Origin: an uncultured Succinivibrio sp.
GTDB lineage: Bacteria > Pseudomonadota > Gammaproteobacteria > Enterobacterales > Succinivibrionaceae
Length of the DNA: 31,257 nucleotides
Assembly (NCBI GenBank): GCA_900754255.1
Contig: CAAECI010000114.1
Location: forward strand, 1 to 31,257
Direction of reading: 5' to 3'
The notes beneath the pieces were generated by a model. That model made no database searches and was not told where the DNA came from. It was given only the letters and a program-made list of their open reading frames with translations. Below are positions 8,124 to 16,770 of the stretch, one piece after another. The position numbers and the translations under genes were made by a program. How positions within the stretch are numbered: the first letter of the stretch is position 1; each line of letters begins with the position of its first letter.

Positions 8124-8132
8124 AATATAGCA
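8124..8132 (-). promoter_or_regulatory. Candidate extended -10 promoter of the HAD gene
   Basis: TGCTATATT on the minus strand (8132-8124) is an extended -10 element 23 bases before the HAD ATG. No convincing -35 is seen at normal spacing, which is common for extended -10 promoters. Confidence 0.4.
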
Positions 8133-8254
8133 GAGAAAGATCCCGTTGAACGCAACGAAATAGTTAAAAATACGTGTTTTGCAGGTGAAAAATTAAAGCA
8201 ATAAAGAAGTGCAGACAACAAGCAGAGGGCAAGGAAATGCTTATTGTAATGATT

Positions 8255-8287
8255 AAAAAAAACAGGCTAAATTCTCGCTGCCTGTTT
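8255..8287 (-). terminator. Intrinsic terminator upstream of the HAD gene
   Basis: On the minus strand AAACAGGC (8287-8280) pairs with GCCTGTTT (8267-8260) around a 12-base loop, followed by a run of eight T. No minus-strand gene ends just before it. It may stop antisense readthrough coming from the 8993-11506 gene through the tRNA cluster, or insulate the HAD promoter. The rest of the 8102-8350 gap is AT-rich with nothing else recognisable. Confidence 0.6.
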
Positions 8288-8350
8288 ATATAATTTTTAT
8301 AAATTTATCAGCATGTTATTTTGTTGATTAAATTTTTTTTACAAAAATGT

Positions 8351-8378
8351 TTGACAGATAAAAAAAACTCCTTATAAT
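8351..8378 (+). promoter_or_regulatory. Strong sigma-70 promoter of the tRNA operon
   Basis: Consensus TTGACA (8351-8356) and consensus TATAAT (8373-8378) are separated by 16 bases within an AT-rich tract, 40 bases before the first tRNA. The transcript leader holds two small hairpins (GTTGT/ACAAC and AACTC/GAGTT) that may help 5' processing. Confidence 0.85.
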
Positions 8379-8418
8379 GATCCTCGTTGTTTGAGACAAC
8401 TCCTGACGTGAGTTAGTT

Positions 8419-8493
8419 AGGGGTATAGCCAAGTGGCAAGGCAGCGGGTTTTGATCCCGCCATTCCCTGGTCCGAATCCAGGTACCCCTGCCA
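8419..8493 (+). tRNA. tRNA-Gln (anticodon TTG)
   Basis: The cloverleaf is complete: acceptor AGGGGTA/TACCCCT, D arm GCC/GGC, anticodon stem GCGGG/CCCGC with loop TTTTGAT (anticodon TTG, reading CAA), T stem CCTGG/CCAGG, discriminator G and encoded CCA. It closely resembles E. coli tRNA-Gln(UUG). One base is odd: the T loop reads TCCGAAT instead of TTCGAAT, so position 55, normally pseudouridine, is C. It is the first of three tRNAs in one operon, in the same Gln/Met class as the E. coli cluster near miaB. Confidence 0.93.
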
Positions 8494-8513
8494 ATTAAAC
8501 AACGGCTCTGAGT

Positions 8514-8589
8514 TGGGGCATAGCCAAGTGGTAAGGCAGCGGATTCTGATTCCGCCATTTCCTAGGTTCGATCCCTAGTGCCCCAGCCA
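8514..8589 (+). tRNA. tRNA-Gln (anticodon CTG)
   Basis: Acceptor TGGGGCA/TGCCCCA, D arm GCC/GGC, anticodon stem GCGGA/TCCGC with loop TTCTGAT (anticodon CTG, reading CAG), T stem CTAGG/CCTAG with a normal TTCGATC loop, discriminator G and encoded CCA. The U1-A72 pair and G discriminator are known GlnRS identity features. It lies 20 bases after tRNA-Gln(TTG). Confidence 0.95.
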
Positions 8590-8601
8590 ACTCTTATTAG
8601 T

Positions 8602-8678
8602 GGCTAAGTAGCTCAGTCGGTTAGAGCGCGGCACTCATAATGCTGAGGTCACTGGTTCAATTCCAGTCTTAGCTACCA
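8602..8678 (+). tRNA. tRNA-Met, elongator (anticodon CAT)
   Basis: Acceptor GGCTAAG/CTTAGCT, D arm AGCTC...GAGC, anticodon stem CGGCA/TGCTG with loop CTCATAA, T stem ACTGG/CCAGT, discriminator A and encoded CCA. Overall it matches elongator tRNA-Met rather than the initiator, because the anticodon stem lacks three G-C pairs. It could in principle be a tRNA-Ile2 with lysidine, but resemblance to E. coli metT and the cluster context favour Met. The 1-72 pair is a G-U wobble, whereas E. coli has G-C. Confidence 0.9.
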
Positions 8679-8690
8679 CTAATTAAATAA

Positions 8691-8717
8691 ACTAAGTCCG
8701 AGGACTTAGTTTTTTTA
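8691..8717 (+). terminator. Intrinsic terminator of the tRNA operon
   Basis: ACTAAGTC and GACTTAGT form an 8-bp stem around CGAG, followed by a run of T, 12 bases after the encoded CCA of tRNA-Met. Confidence 0.9.
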
Positions 8718-8765
8718 TTTCTGGTATCACCATTTTCGTATTTTTCTTTTCTTGTATATTCAAAA

Positions 8766-8880
8766 TAAGAAAAACCGCCGAGCCCCTTTCCTCACTGCCT
8801 TTACAGCACATGCGCTTTGCCCGGCGGTTTTCCCGGAGCTACGAACGGATGCTTAAACCGTCGCCCAGCTCCCCGCGAAA
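8766..8880 (-). other. Structured intergenic segment; terminator of the 8993-11506 gene or small RNA
   Basis: On the minus strand a hairpin GGAGCT/AGCTCC (8872-8867 with 8840-8835), enclosing ACGG/CCGT, is followed by a 10-bp stem AAAACCGCCG/CGGCGGTTTT (8831-8822 with 8780-8771). This stem closes a 41-base internal region with smaller possible helices (GTGC/GCGC, CTG/CAG) and ends in five T. It is GC-rich inside an AT-rich gap. The last stem can act as an intrinsic terminator for the minus-strand gene ending at 8993. A TATATT box at about 8904-8899 (minus) with a poor -35 leaves a separate small RNA possible. No Rfam family is recognised by eye. Confidence 0.4.
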
Positions 8881-8992
8881 ACTTTTCTATTTGACTTAAA
8901 TATAGTAAAGACCGTTTTATTTTCCAGTGTACTGAGAATTTATATCATAAGTACCGAGGCTTTCGAACTATGCTTAGGCAAGGCTTAATTTA

Positions 8993-11506
8993 TCAACCGC
9001 GGGCCTCATCGGTCTTCATTATTACCGACAGCTCCTTTTTAGCGATCTCCTTGCGTTTTTCCCTGCCGTTATGTTTTTCATACGAGAAGTAAAGGAAGAG
9101 AATAAAGAAGATCACGGCACTGCCGGCTCCGCTCAGACAATAACGCCAAAGCGGAACTCCGCCGTCCTCATCCTCATCGGCGACGCTTGATAGAAAACGT
9201 CCGGCACGGCACCCGCGGGAGGAGCATTTGAGTTCCATCCCCAATTCACCGTTTTCGTACCACACGTGACGCGGGAATGAGACGTTAAGTCCGCTATCCC
9301 TATATAAAATCTTCGCCCCCTGGGTAAATTTCTCAATGAAACGCATAAACTCACGCGGCGAGGCATTCAAGGATCTTATTTGTGCATAGGACATCCCGGG
9401 CTCCACATCTATATAGCCCCCCTTGGCCGAGATCAGGGGAACGAAGGACACATCGTCGGCAGGAGATCCGTCAGGCTTGACATCCAAACGCAACGACGCC
9501 CCCTCGTCTATATATCCGCCTCTTTTGATGGCTATGTCATCCTTCTTGCCGTTGACAAGATTCAATACTCCCTTGTTGCGCATTCGCAAATAATTAATCG
9601 AGGAGGCTTGCGCTCCGGTTGTAAGCGATACCACGCCGTCATCTATCTCCAAGGTGCCTAAGTTAAGCTGCCCCTCAAGGCGCGTATGTCCGCCCCGGTT
9701 GATGATATCCAAAGTCTCTCCGTGTACTCCTCCTGCGATCCTAACCTCGGCCTGGGGATCACCTTGTATATTATTTTGTTTATCATCTGCTTTGCTCCCG
9801 CATATTATCTGCGTATGCAGACGGTTACGAATAATGGAGTCGGCACTAAAGCCGTCGTAGGGCCCCGGATCCTTAAGATAGCGGTCAAGCTGTAATTTGA
9901 TCTCCTTGTTTACACCGGAATTTTCAAAGGGTGAGATCACAATGGCTCCGCCCTTAAAGAATGGCTGCCATTTTGAGACTATGCCGCCCTCTATATTTGC
10001 ACCGTCCTTAAGGGTGATCCTGGCGACGTGGGCCGAGGGACCGATATAGATACCCGCCTCATTACCGTAAACATTTCCCGAAATCTGCAGATCCTTTACA
10101 AGGGGGCCGGAAAGCGCAGACAGCTCCTCGGCAGTATTCTCATTATCCTCCTGCAATGATGCGGGGTGAGCTATGAAGTAGGATCCGCGACACTCGTTGA
10201 GATCCGAGCGTAAATTGGACGGAAAGGCTAATTTGATCCCGACTCCGCCTGCAGATCCGGCATGAACTCTGCCGCGTAGGTCAAGCACGTGCCACTGACC
10301 GTAGGTTACGGCAATTCCCGATGCATCATAGCCGTTTTCAATTATGGAAAATCCCTTATCAAGAGTATAAAAGTTAGCCACGCCGTCCATACGTACGCCG
10401 ACGCTTCCTGCACCTGCGGACACCACGGAGGAGTGTTGCTCCACATCGTTATAGGATCCGGCCAAATGCAAACCGCAACTAAGCGGTAAAAGCGAGGGTC
10501 GTGAGGGATCATAGGTGGAGGTGCGCTCCGAATAGGCATAAAAGCCGCTGTTAAAAACACTGCCTATTCTTTGATCGGGTGAACCTACGCTCAGGATCTC
10601 GGATCCTATAAATTCCAAGGGCCTGACGTCCCAGCCTAAATCTCTTAGGATTAAAAGCTCTCCCTGCGTATAAAAGCCGTGATTTACATAATCGTCATGC
10701 GACATCAGGGAATGCGGAATGTCAAAGGACACGCTGCCGTCGCGATAAATTTTGCCCGTCAGAGGCCCTATGCCCTTTTGACGTGCATAAAACTCCTTTA
10801 CCTCATCACCGTCAAATATAAAAGCGCAACTCCCGCTCTTTGTAAGCGAGCAAGTAGGATCCTTCAGAGTAATTAGGGAATCGAAATAAGCGGGAACCTT
10901 ATGTGACTGAAGTGAACTTGCAAGCCCCAAAAAAGCCGGAAATGCCCCTAAGGACAGGGCTGCAACATCTCGCGCAGTGCCGAGATCCGGTACGTTTTGT
11001 ACCGCTCCCGTATACAGCTCCTCCGCTGGATTTGAAGACCCTGCATACCTTTGCATGATAAAGCCCGGTATCTCCGAGGAAAGCGCAGAGGCATCATGCG
11101 TCGATAATGACGTTTCATTGTCATCAAGTACGCAGGTTCTTTCCTTGAAATCCCCTTTTGACAGCATGATCGGCACGCTCGGCATGTCCTGTACGCCCGA
11201 GCGACGCAAAAGGAAGGATAGAAGCGATCCGTAACGATAATATTGCAACGCCTCAGGCACGGAGAAGGAATATGTTTCCTCAAGCCCCTTAAGATCCTTA
11301 CAGCGGGCAAGCTCCGCATCCATATTGCGCAGCGTCAGAGCATAGGGATCAAGCAACGAACGCCCCGTCCAGAAAATACTGTCGTCCCCGGAGCGTACGT
11401 TTAAAAAGGACTTCTTAACCGCAGTATTCTCCGCCTGTGCGCACGGAGTATATAGTGCGGTCCCCAAAAGGAGCACCATGGCCAGAATTTGTTTTATACC
11501 GGCCAT
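8993..11506 (-). CDS. Autotransporter-passenger-like exported protein with C-terminal membrane anchor
   Basis: An 837-residue exported protein with a clear signal peptide (about 1-25, ending PCAQA). Residues about 280-300 (SLMSHDDYVNHGFYTQGELLILRDLGWDV) and the following region (GLHLAGSYND, GAGSVGVRMDGVANF, GYDASGIAVTYGQWH, GGVGIKLAFPSN, ECRGSYFI) resemble passenger domains of large type V autotransporters. The later glycine/isoleucine-rich repeats (GNEAGIYIGPSAH, GANIEGGIVSKW) fit a beta-helix. Instead of a C-terminal beta-barrel there is one hydrophobic helix (about 787-808, VIFFILFLYF) followed by a basic cytoplasmic tail, so it is probably anchored in the inner membrane facing the periplasm. 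The start is ATG 11506, nine bases after the L,D-transpeptidase stop, so the two are co-transcribed. The function is unknown. The family assignment is from pattern memory only. Confidence 0.65.
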   Translation of the reverse strand: MAGIKQILAMVLLLGTALYTPCAQAENTAVKKSFLNVRSGDDSIFWTGRSLLDPYALTLRNMDAELARCKDLKGLEETYSFSVPEALQYYRYGSLLSFLLRRSGVQDMPSVPIMLSKGDFKERTCVLDDNETSLSTHDASALSSEIPGFIMQRYAGSSNPAEELYTGAVQNVPDLGTARDVAALSLGAFPAFLGLASSLQSHKVPAYFDSLITLKDPTCSLTKSGSCAFIFDGDEVKEFYARQKGIGPLTGKIYRDGSVSFDIPHSLMSHDDYVNHGFYTQGELLILRDLGWDVRPLEFIGSEILSVGSPDQRIGSVFNSGFYAYSERTSTYDPSRPSLLPLSCGLHLAGSYNDVEQHSSVVSAGAGSVGVRMDGVANFYTLDKGFSIIENGYDASGIAVTYGQWHVLDLRGRVHAGSAGGVGIKLAFPSNLRSDLNECRGSYFIAHPASLQEDNENTAEELSALSGPLVKDLQISGNVYGNEAGIYIGPSAHVARITLKDGANIEGGIVSKWQPFFKGGAIVISPFENSGVNKEIKLQLDRYLKDPGPYDGFSADSIIRNRLHTQIICGSKADDKQNNIQGDPQAEVRIAGGVHGETLDIINRGGHTRLEGQLNLGTLEIDDGVVSLTTGAQASSINYLRMRNKGVLNLVNGKKDDIAIKRGGYIDEGASLRLDVKPDGSPADDVSFVPLISAKGGYIDVEPGMSYAQIRSLNASPREFMRFIEKFTQGAKILYRDSGLNVSFPRHVWYENGELGMELKCSSRGCRAGRFLSSVADEDEDGGVPLWRYCLSGAGSAVIFFILFLYFSYEKHNGREKRKEIAKKELSVIMKTDEARG

Positions 11507-11515
11507 AGCTCAGTC

Positions 11516-12433
11516 TCAAAACCTAACCGGGTTTAGAAGCACAGGACGTCCCGTACGCTCTCTCAGAGCCTTTTGGAGAAGATCCTTGTCTATACCGGGA
11601 GTTTTAAAAAACTCAAGATCGGACTGCGTGAAGCTGAAGGAGGCCTGATCCTCGACGTTTTCAAACTCCGCCGCCGTACGTGACAGCGGCTGATGTACCT
11701 CTATCCATATACCACCGTCGGAGGCAACGAAATGCTTGATGGGCTGGTTGGTAAATTCAACGCGCGTTCCGACAGGCACGATTTGAAACAATCTCTTGAT
11801 ATCGTCGTCGCGCAATCTTACACATCCGTGCGATATACGCAGACCGATGCCGAAATCGGCATTGGTACCGTGGATGGCATACAATCGTCCCACATACAGG
11901 GCGTAAAGTCCCATGGGGTTATCGGGTCCGGGCGGGTACACGGCCGGCAACGGCTCACCCATGGCGGCATATTCTGCACGCATGGCTGGAGTAGGAGTCC
12001 AGGAGGGACCGTCCTTCTTACGCTCTACCTTTGTGATCCAATTCAAGGGCGTATCCTTGCCGAGCTGACCTATACCTATGGGGAAAATTTCAACCTTTCC
12101 CGGAGTATAGTAATAAAGTCGCATTTCCGCAGAATTAATCACTATGCCCTCATGCAAGGTCACGGGCAGGATCACTCGCTGCGGGATCACCATTTCGGTA
12201 CCCTTGCGCGGAACGATGGGATCTACATTAGGATTGGCTTCGATAATATTGGACAGTCCCATGGTATATTTGGCGGCCACATGCTCCATGGTGGTGGTGC
12301 CGTCACGATCGATACGGTAAATGCTTTCCTCTCCCACCATACGATCGCCCTGACCGATGCCGTAGCTCAGTCCGGCCTCGGCGGACAAAGAGAAAGCCAG
12401 CAAGGCCGCGGATACAATTACGCTCTGTATCAT
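11516..12433 (-). CDS. L,D-transpeptidase (YkuD/ErfK family)
   Basis: Periplasmic L,D-transpeptidase that would make 3-3 crosslinks in peptidoglycan or attach lipoprotein to it. A signal-like segment (IVSAALLAFSLSAEA) is followed by a LysM-like region (about 50-85, TTMEHVAAKYTMGLSNIIEANP). The YkuD domain ends in the catalytic motif IHGTNADFGIGLRISHGCVRLRDDD, with H188 and C204 in this numbering. The layout matches the E. coli ErfK/YbiS/YcfS/YnhG group. The frame extends to ATG 12484, but ATG 12433 places the hydrophobic segment at the N-terminus and is preferred. Its ribosome site is weak and the n-region lacks Lys/Arg, so a start further up, including a TTG at 12439, is not excluded. It is divergent from leuS and lies upstream of the passenger-like gene. 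Confidence 0.88.
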   Translation of the reverse strand: MIQSVIVSAALLAFSLSAEAGLSYGIGQGDRMVGEESIYRIDRDGTTTMEHVAAKYTMGLSNIIEANPNVDPIVPRKGTEMVIPQRVILPVTLHEGIVINSAEMRLYYYTPGKVEIFPIGIGQLGKDTPLNWITKVERKKDGPSWTPTPAMRAEYAAMGEPLPAVYPPGPDNPMGLYALYVGRLYAIHGTNADFGIGLRISHGCVRLRDDDIKRLFQIVPVGTRVEFTNQPIKHFVASDGGIWIEVHQPLSRTAAEFENVEDQASFSFTQSDLEFFKTPGIDKDLLQKALRERTGRPVLLNPVRF

Positions 12434-12621
12434 ATTCAATTCTTTAAAATCCTTTGCGCAAAAAAAATCTTCGAGTATTCGCATCGAATGCGCACGAAAA
12501 TCACTGCTATCATTTTAGACCATTTGCACGTTAACGCATCATACTTCGTCAATTCGTAGGCTGCTTTAGCCGGATCCCGAAAAATTACGACCAATTTTCA
12601 CCTAAAAGGCGCATCAACGTG

Positions 12622-12650
12622 GGGACAGAGACCCTCTCTTGAGTTAAAAT
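12622..12650 (+). promoter_or_regulatory. Candidate promoter of leuS
   Basis: GGGACA (12622-12627), a 17-base spacer and TAAAAT (12645-12650) lie 57 bases before the leuS ATG in the divergent ldt-leuS gap. The transcript leader then has a GGGGC/GCCCC hairpin (12674-12690) just before the ribosome site. The ldt-side half of the gap shows no clear promoter. Confidence 0.5.
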
Positions 12651-12707
12651 AGCATGATTTAGAAATAGTTTTCGGGGCTTTTTATGCCCCACTTAGCGGA
12701 GATCAAG

Positions 12708-15305
12708 ATGTCTTCTGAAGAGAAAATTCCTTACAACCCCCAGGAAATCGAGCCCGAGGTTCAAAAATACTGGGAAGAGCACCGTACCTTCCACGCCGTA
12801 GAGGATAAAAGCAAGGAGAAATATTACTGCCTGGTAATGCTTCCCTACCCTTCAGGAAGACTGCACATGGGTCACGTGCGTAATTACGCCATCGGTGACG
12901 TCATCGCCCGCTATCAGCGCTTAAACGGCAAAAATGTCATGTCTCCCATCGGCTGGGACGCTTTCGGTATGCCGGCTGAAAATGCCGCCATCAAAAACGG
13001 CAGACAGCCCGGTGACTGGACCTACGACAACATCGCCTACATGAAAAAGCAGCTCAAGTCCTTAGGCTTTGCCTACGACTGGGAGCGTGAGGTCGCCACC
13101 TGCCGTCCCGAATACTATAAGTGGGAGCAGAAATTCTTCGGCGAGCTCTATAAAAAAGGACTTGTTTATAAGAAGGTTTCCACCGTCAATTGGTGCCCCG
13201 TGGATCACACCGTGCTTGCCAACGAGCAGGTTGAGGAAGGCTGCTGCTGGAGATGCGGAGCCAAGGTCGAGCAGCGCGAAATGCCGCAGTGGTACTTCAA
13301 GATCACTGCTTATGCCGACGAGCTTCTAAAGGATCTCGACAAGCTCGAGGGCTGGCCCGAGCGCGTACGTACCATGCAGCGCAACTGGATTGGACGCTCC
13401 GAGGGTCTAAACATCACCTTCAAGGTAGCTGATTCCGACAAGAGCTTCACCGTTTATACCACCAGACCCGACACCTTCATGGGCGTAACCTACGTCTCGA
13501 TCTCAGCCAATCATCCTTTGGTTAAGGAACAGTGCGCTCATAACCCCGAGCTTGAAGCCTTCTGCCAGGAATGCCGCACTCATAAGAGCGCCGAGGCCGA
13601 TATCGCCACTATGGAGAAAAAAGGAATGTTTGCCGGCTTCTATGCCGTACATCCCTTAAACGGACGCAAAGTTCCCGTATACGTCGCCAACTTCGTGGTT
13701 ATGGACTACGGCACCGGTGCCGTTATGTCAGTTCCTGCCCACGACGAGCGCGACTATGAATTTGCCAAGAAGTACGGCATTGAGATCATTCCCGTCATCA
13801 AGCCTGCCGACGGCTCCGAGCTCGATATTTCCAAGACAGCCTTCGTTGAGCACGGCATCGCCTTTAATTCAGGTGAATTTGACGGCATGAACTTTAAAGA
13901 GGCCTTCGACGCCATTGCCGAAAAATTAATTTCCATGGGCTGTGCCGAGCGCAAGATCAATTATCGCCTGCGTGACTGGTGTATTTCCCGTCAGCGCTAT
14001 TGGGGCGCTCCCATCCCCATGCTCACCGTCGACAAAACCGGTGAGCTTGTAAGCGTACCCGACGACGAGTTGCCCGTAAAACTGCCTGATGACGTCACCA
14101 TTGACGGCGTAACCTCCCCCTTAAAGAAGGATCCTGCCTTCTACAAAACCACCTATAAGGGAGAAAGCGCCACTCGCGAAACCGATACCTTCGATACCTT
14201 CATGGAATCCTCCTGGTATTTTGCCCGTTACTGCTCTCCCCGCTATGACAAGGGCATGGTTGATTCCGACGAGGCCAATTACTGGCTGCCGGTTGATCAA
14301 TACATAGGCGGTATCGAGCATGCCGTCATGCACCTGCTTTACGCCCGTTTCTTCTTCAAGCTCATGCGCGATGCTGGAATGGTCAAGAGCGACGAACCCT
14401 TCAAGCGCCTCCTGTGTCAGGGCATGGTGCTTGCCGATGCCTACTACTATACGGACAAGGACGGAGTCAAGGTTTGGGTCTCTCCGCTTAATGCCGAGGT
14501 GGAGCGCGACGACAAGGGCAATATCATTTCCGCCCGCGATCACGAGGGACATGAACTGCATCATGCCGGCATGATCAAGATGTCAAAGTCCAAGGCCAAC
14601 GGCATTGATCCTGAGGATATGATCAGACTTTACGGCGCCGATACCGTACGCCTGTTCATGATGTTTGCATCTCCTGCCGAGTTGACCTTGGAATGGCGTC
14701 AGTCCGGAGTCGAGGGCTCGCAACGTTTCCTGCGCAAGCTTTGGTCTCAGGTACAGGATCTCGTAGCCATGGGTCCCGCTCCCAAGCTCGATACGGCCAA
14801 TCTTACCGTCGAGCAGCGCCGCCTGCGCCACGAATTGCACGTGACCATTGAGAAGGTAACCGACGACATCGGTCGTCGTCAGACCTTTAATACCGCTATC
14901 GCCGCCATCATGGAGCTTTTGAACAACGTTCAGAAATTCAAGGTACAAAATGATGCCGATAAGGCTTTGCTGCACGAGATTTATAACGACGTGGTGATCA
15001 TGCTAGATCCGGTGACCCCGCATTTGTGCTTCAAATTATGGGAGGTTCTGGGCAACGATGGCTCCGTTGACGATGCCGTCTGGCCCAAGGCTGATCCTGA
15101 GGCTCTGAAGGCCTTAGACATGACCGTAGTGGTACAGGTAAACGGCAAGGTTCGTGCCCGTCTTACCATTGCTCCCGATCTTGAGCAGGAGGATATCATA
15201 AAGAAGGCTATTGGGGATGAGGATGTCAAGCGCTTCATCGACGGCAAAACCGTGCGTAAGACCATTTATGTCAAGGGACGTCTTGTCAATATAGTCGTAG
15301 CGTAA
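12708..15305 (+). CDS. leuS: Leucyl-tRNA synthetase
   Basis: Charges tRNA-Leu with leucine. Class I signatures are HMGH at residues 53-56 ([19 protein letters not shown]) and KMSKS at 624-628 ([13 protein letters not shown]). The zinc-binding region reads [11 protein letters not shown], the CP1 editing domain contains [13 protein letters not shown] and [15 protein letters not shown], and the anticodon and C-terminal domains follow. At 865 residues it is close to E. coli LeuRS (860) and very similar to it in the N-terminal 250 residues. The frame is open from ATG 12684, but that codon sits in the leader hairpin; ATG 12708 has GGAG 7 bases upstream and matches the family start. It heads the plus-strand cluster as in E. 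coli (leuS-lptE-holA-nadD). Confidence 0.98.
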   Translation: MSSEEKIPYNPQEIEPEVQKYWEEHRTFHAVEDKSKEKYYCLVMLPYPSGRLHMGHVRNYAIGDVIARYQRLNGKNVMSPIGWDAFGMPAENAAIKNGRQPGDWTYDNIAYMKKQLKSLGFAYDWEREVATCRPEYYKWEQKFFGELYKKGLVYKKVSTVNWCPVDHTVLANEQVEEGCCWRCGAKVEQREMPQWYFKITAYADELLKDLDKLEGWPERVRTMQRNWIGRSEGLNITFKVADSDKSFTVYTTRPDTFMGVTYVSISANHPLVKEQCAHNPELEAFCQECRTHKSAEADIATMEKKGMFAGFYAVHPLNGRKVPVYVANFVVMDYGTGAVMSVPAHDERDYEFAKKYGIEIIPVIKPADGSELDISKTAFVEHGIAFNSGEFDGMNFKEAFDAIAEKLISMGCAERKINYRLRDWCISRQRYWGAPIPMLTVDKTGELVSVPDDELPVKLPDDVTIDGVTSPLKKDPAFYKTTYKGESATRETDTFDTFMESSWYFARYCSPRYDKGMVDSDEANYWLPVDQYIGGIEHAVMHLLYARFFFKLMRDAGMVKSDEPFKRLLCQGMVLADAYYYTDKDGVKVWVSPLNAEVERDDKGNIISARDHEGHELHHAGMIKMSKSKANGIDPEDMIRLYGADTVRLFMMFASPAELTLEWRQSGVEGSQRFLRKLWSQVQDLVAMGPAPKLDTANLTVEQRRLRHELHVTIEKVTDDIGRRQTFNTAIAAIMELLNNVQKFKVQNDADKALLHEIYNDVVIMLDPVTPHLCFKLWEVLGNDGSVDDAVWPKADPEALKALDMTVVVQVNGKVRARLTIAPDLEQEDIIKKAIGDEDVKRFIDGKTVRKTIYVKGRLVNIVVA

Positions 15306-15338
15306 TCATTAGCTACCGCCAAATATTAATCCTAAAAA

Positions 15339-15372
15339 ACGGCTCTAGCGTACCTATGGGCCGTTATTTATA
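15339..15372 (+). terminator. Weak terminator-like hairpin after leuS
   Basis: AACGGC and GCCGTT can pair around a loop that contains a small TAG/CTA helix, followed by ATTTAT rather than a clean T run. It may partly separate leuS from the downstream membrane-protein gene. Confidence 0.35.
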
Positions 15373-15384
15373 CCTATAAAATTT

Positions 15385-16731
15385 ATGAAAAAGCAATTCC
15401 ACCCCCCCGTTAAGAGTTTAAAAATTATTAGTTTATTTGATTCTGATCTCAGCAGGATCTCAAAAACTATCTTTTTTTTCTCTTTATTTGTAATTTTATA
15501 CTTCCTTCTTTTTTCTGTTCGTATACCTTTGGATTACGGTGATGACGTCGCATTTGTTAAAGCTTCCGTGAGCTTCGAATGGTTGATGCAAAGATATAAA
15601 GGCTGGACGTCAAGAATTATATTGGATGCAATTACCGTAACCCTGTGCCATCATCCCTTTCTTTTCCGTTTTCTGTGCGCATTGTGCCTATTCTCCCTCC
15701 CGCTTCTAGTAAGAATGGTAATATTGGATATATGCGGTAAAGACAGGACCGAAGCTATTCTTCCTCACTATTTTATATTTTCAATTTTTTTTCTCTTTCC
15801 GCTCAAAACATTCCATTCCGCAGGGTTTATAACCACCATATGCAATTATCTTTTTCCTTTGTATCTGGTGTTTGCATCTTACGTAATGCTGTCTAGGCTA
15901 AAAGGTTTCGGCTTAAAAGATATTTGTCTTGCAACCATCGCCACCCTGGCTCTTATTATTGCTGCCAATCAAGAATTACTGGCGGCCCTAATGTTTCAAT
16001 CGTCAATTCTGTGTCTGATCTTCAACTTCAAAAGAAAAGGGGCAATTCTATTTTTGATAGTAGCCTCATTATCTCTGTACTTCACCATTACCTGTGATGG
16101 AAACGGGATCAGGTTTCTCAAGGAACTTCGCTGGATAGAAGACTACTCTGATTGGAACACTCCATACAAAATTTATATGGGGATTATAACAACCGTTCAT
16201 TATTACTTGTTTTGCAGAAATACCATATGCGTTTTTGTTGTAATGACCATGCTGATGTGCACCACGGGAAAACTAAAGGTCAGCATACTCGGCGGCATTG
16301 TTATGCTGATCTTTCAAATAATTGTGCATATATGGATAGGTCGAGGCGACACATACTTTTTGGGTAAAAATTTTTCATTTTCTATAAGCGGTACCATCGG
16401 GACCTTTTGGACGGCGCTGTTTATCATTTTTATGATCTACTTATTTTATAAACTTGAAATAAAACGCAGTATCAAAATCTTTTTAGGGTTGATGGTCGCT
16501 TGCGCTGTTTGTGACAGAGTTTTAATGGGGTTCTCTCCCACCATCTTTGCCTCATCTACAAGAACATTCTTATTTACAGATCATGCACTGGTCCTTTATG
16601 TAATAGTAATATCCATCCTATCCAATAAGATCTCAAGACGAGATTTCTCTTGTATATTGCTTACCTCGTTAATCCTGCAATTTGCCTTGCAGGGCGGTAA
16701 AATATATAAGCTGTTAATTGGCAGTTGGTAA
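15385..16731 (+). CDS. Polytopic membrane protein, DUF6056/GT-C-like
   Basis: A 448-residue protein made almost entirely of hydrophobic helices (about ten to twelve), starting with a basic N-terminus. The first periplasmic loop contains PLDYGDDVAFVKA and RYKGWTSRIILDAI, and a later segment reads SAGFITTICNYLFPLYL. This resembles DUF6056-type or GtrII-like membrane proteins, which share the GT-C glycosyltransferase topology and an acidic D-D motif in the first loop. A lipid-linked sugar transferase modifying surface polysaccharide is possible but not shown. Its DNA is clearly more AT-rich than both neighbours, and it sits between leuS and lptE, which are adjacent in E. coli, so recent acquisition is likely. 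The ribosome site before ATG 15385 is poor. Confidence 0.65.
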   Translation: MKKQFHPPVKSLKIISLFDSDLSRISKTIFFFSLFVILYFLLFSVRIPLDYGDDVAFVKASVSFEWLMQRYKGWTSRIILDAITVTLCHHPFLFRFLCALCLFSLPLLVRMVILDICGKDRTEAILPHYFIFSIFFLFPLKTFHSAGFITTICNYLFPLYLVFASYVMLSRLKGFGLKDICLATIATLALIIAANQELLAALMFQSSILCLIFNFKRKGAILFLIVASLSLYFTITCDGNGIRFLKELRWIEDYSDWNTPYKIYMGIITTVHYYLFCRNTICVFVVMTMLMCTTGKLKVSILGGIVMLIFQIIVHIWIGRGDTYFLGKNFSFSISGTIGTFWTALFIIFMIYLFYKLEIKRSIKIFLGLMVACAVCDRVLMGFSPTIFASSTRTFLFTDHALVLYVIVISILSNKISRRDFSCILLTSLILQFALQGGKIYKLLIGSW

Positions 16732-16770
16732 TTTGTTTTAAACAAATTTGAATCGGCTTACGGAATATTT

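Noticed and set aside
8328..8558. Minus-strand ORF over the tRNA genes
   Set aside because: It is antisense to the tRNA promoter and two tRNA-Gln genes, so it is not coding.
8766..8880. SRP 4.5S RNA or a ZTP-type riboswitch
   Set aside because: A CCGCCGGGC stretch and GGAA-like bases gave a first impression, but the conserved 4.5S tetraloop region and the ZTP 5' domain are not there.
12684..12707. Upstream ATG for leuS
   Set aside because: It lies in a GGGGC/GCCCC hairpin without a ribosome site; ATG 12708 has GGAG at good spacing and matches the family N-terminus.
14121..14564. 147-codon minus-strand ORF inside leuS
   Set aside because: It is antisense to the conserved leuS catalytic region, so it is a shadow of strong codon bias.
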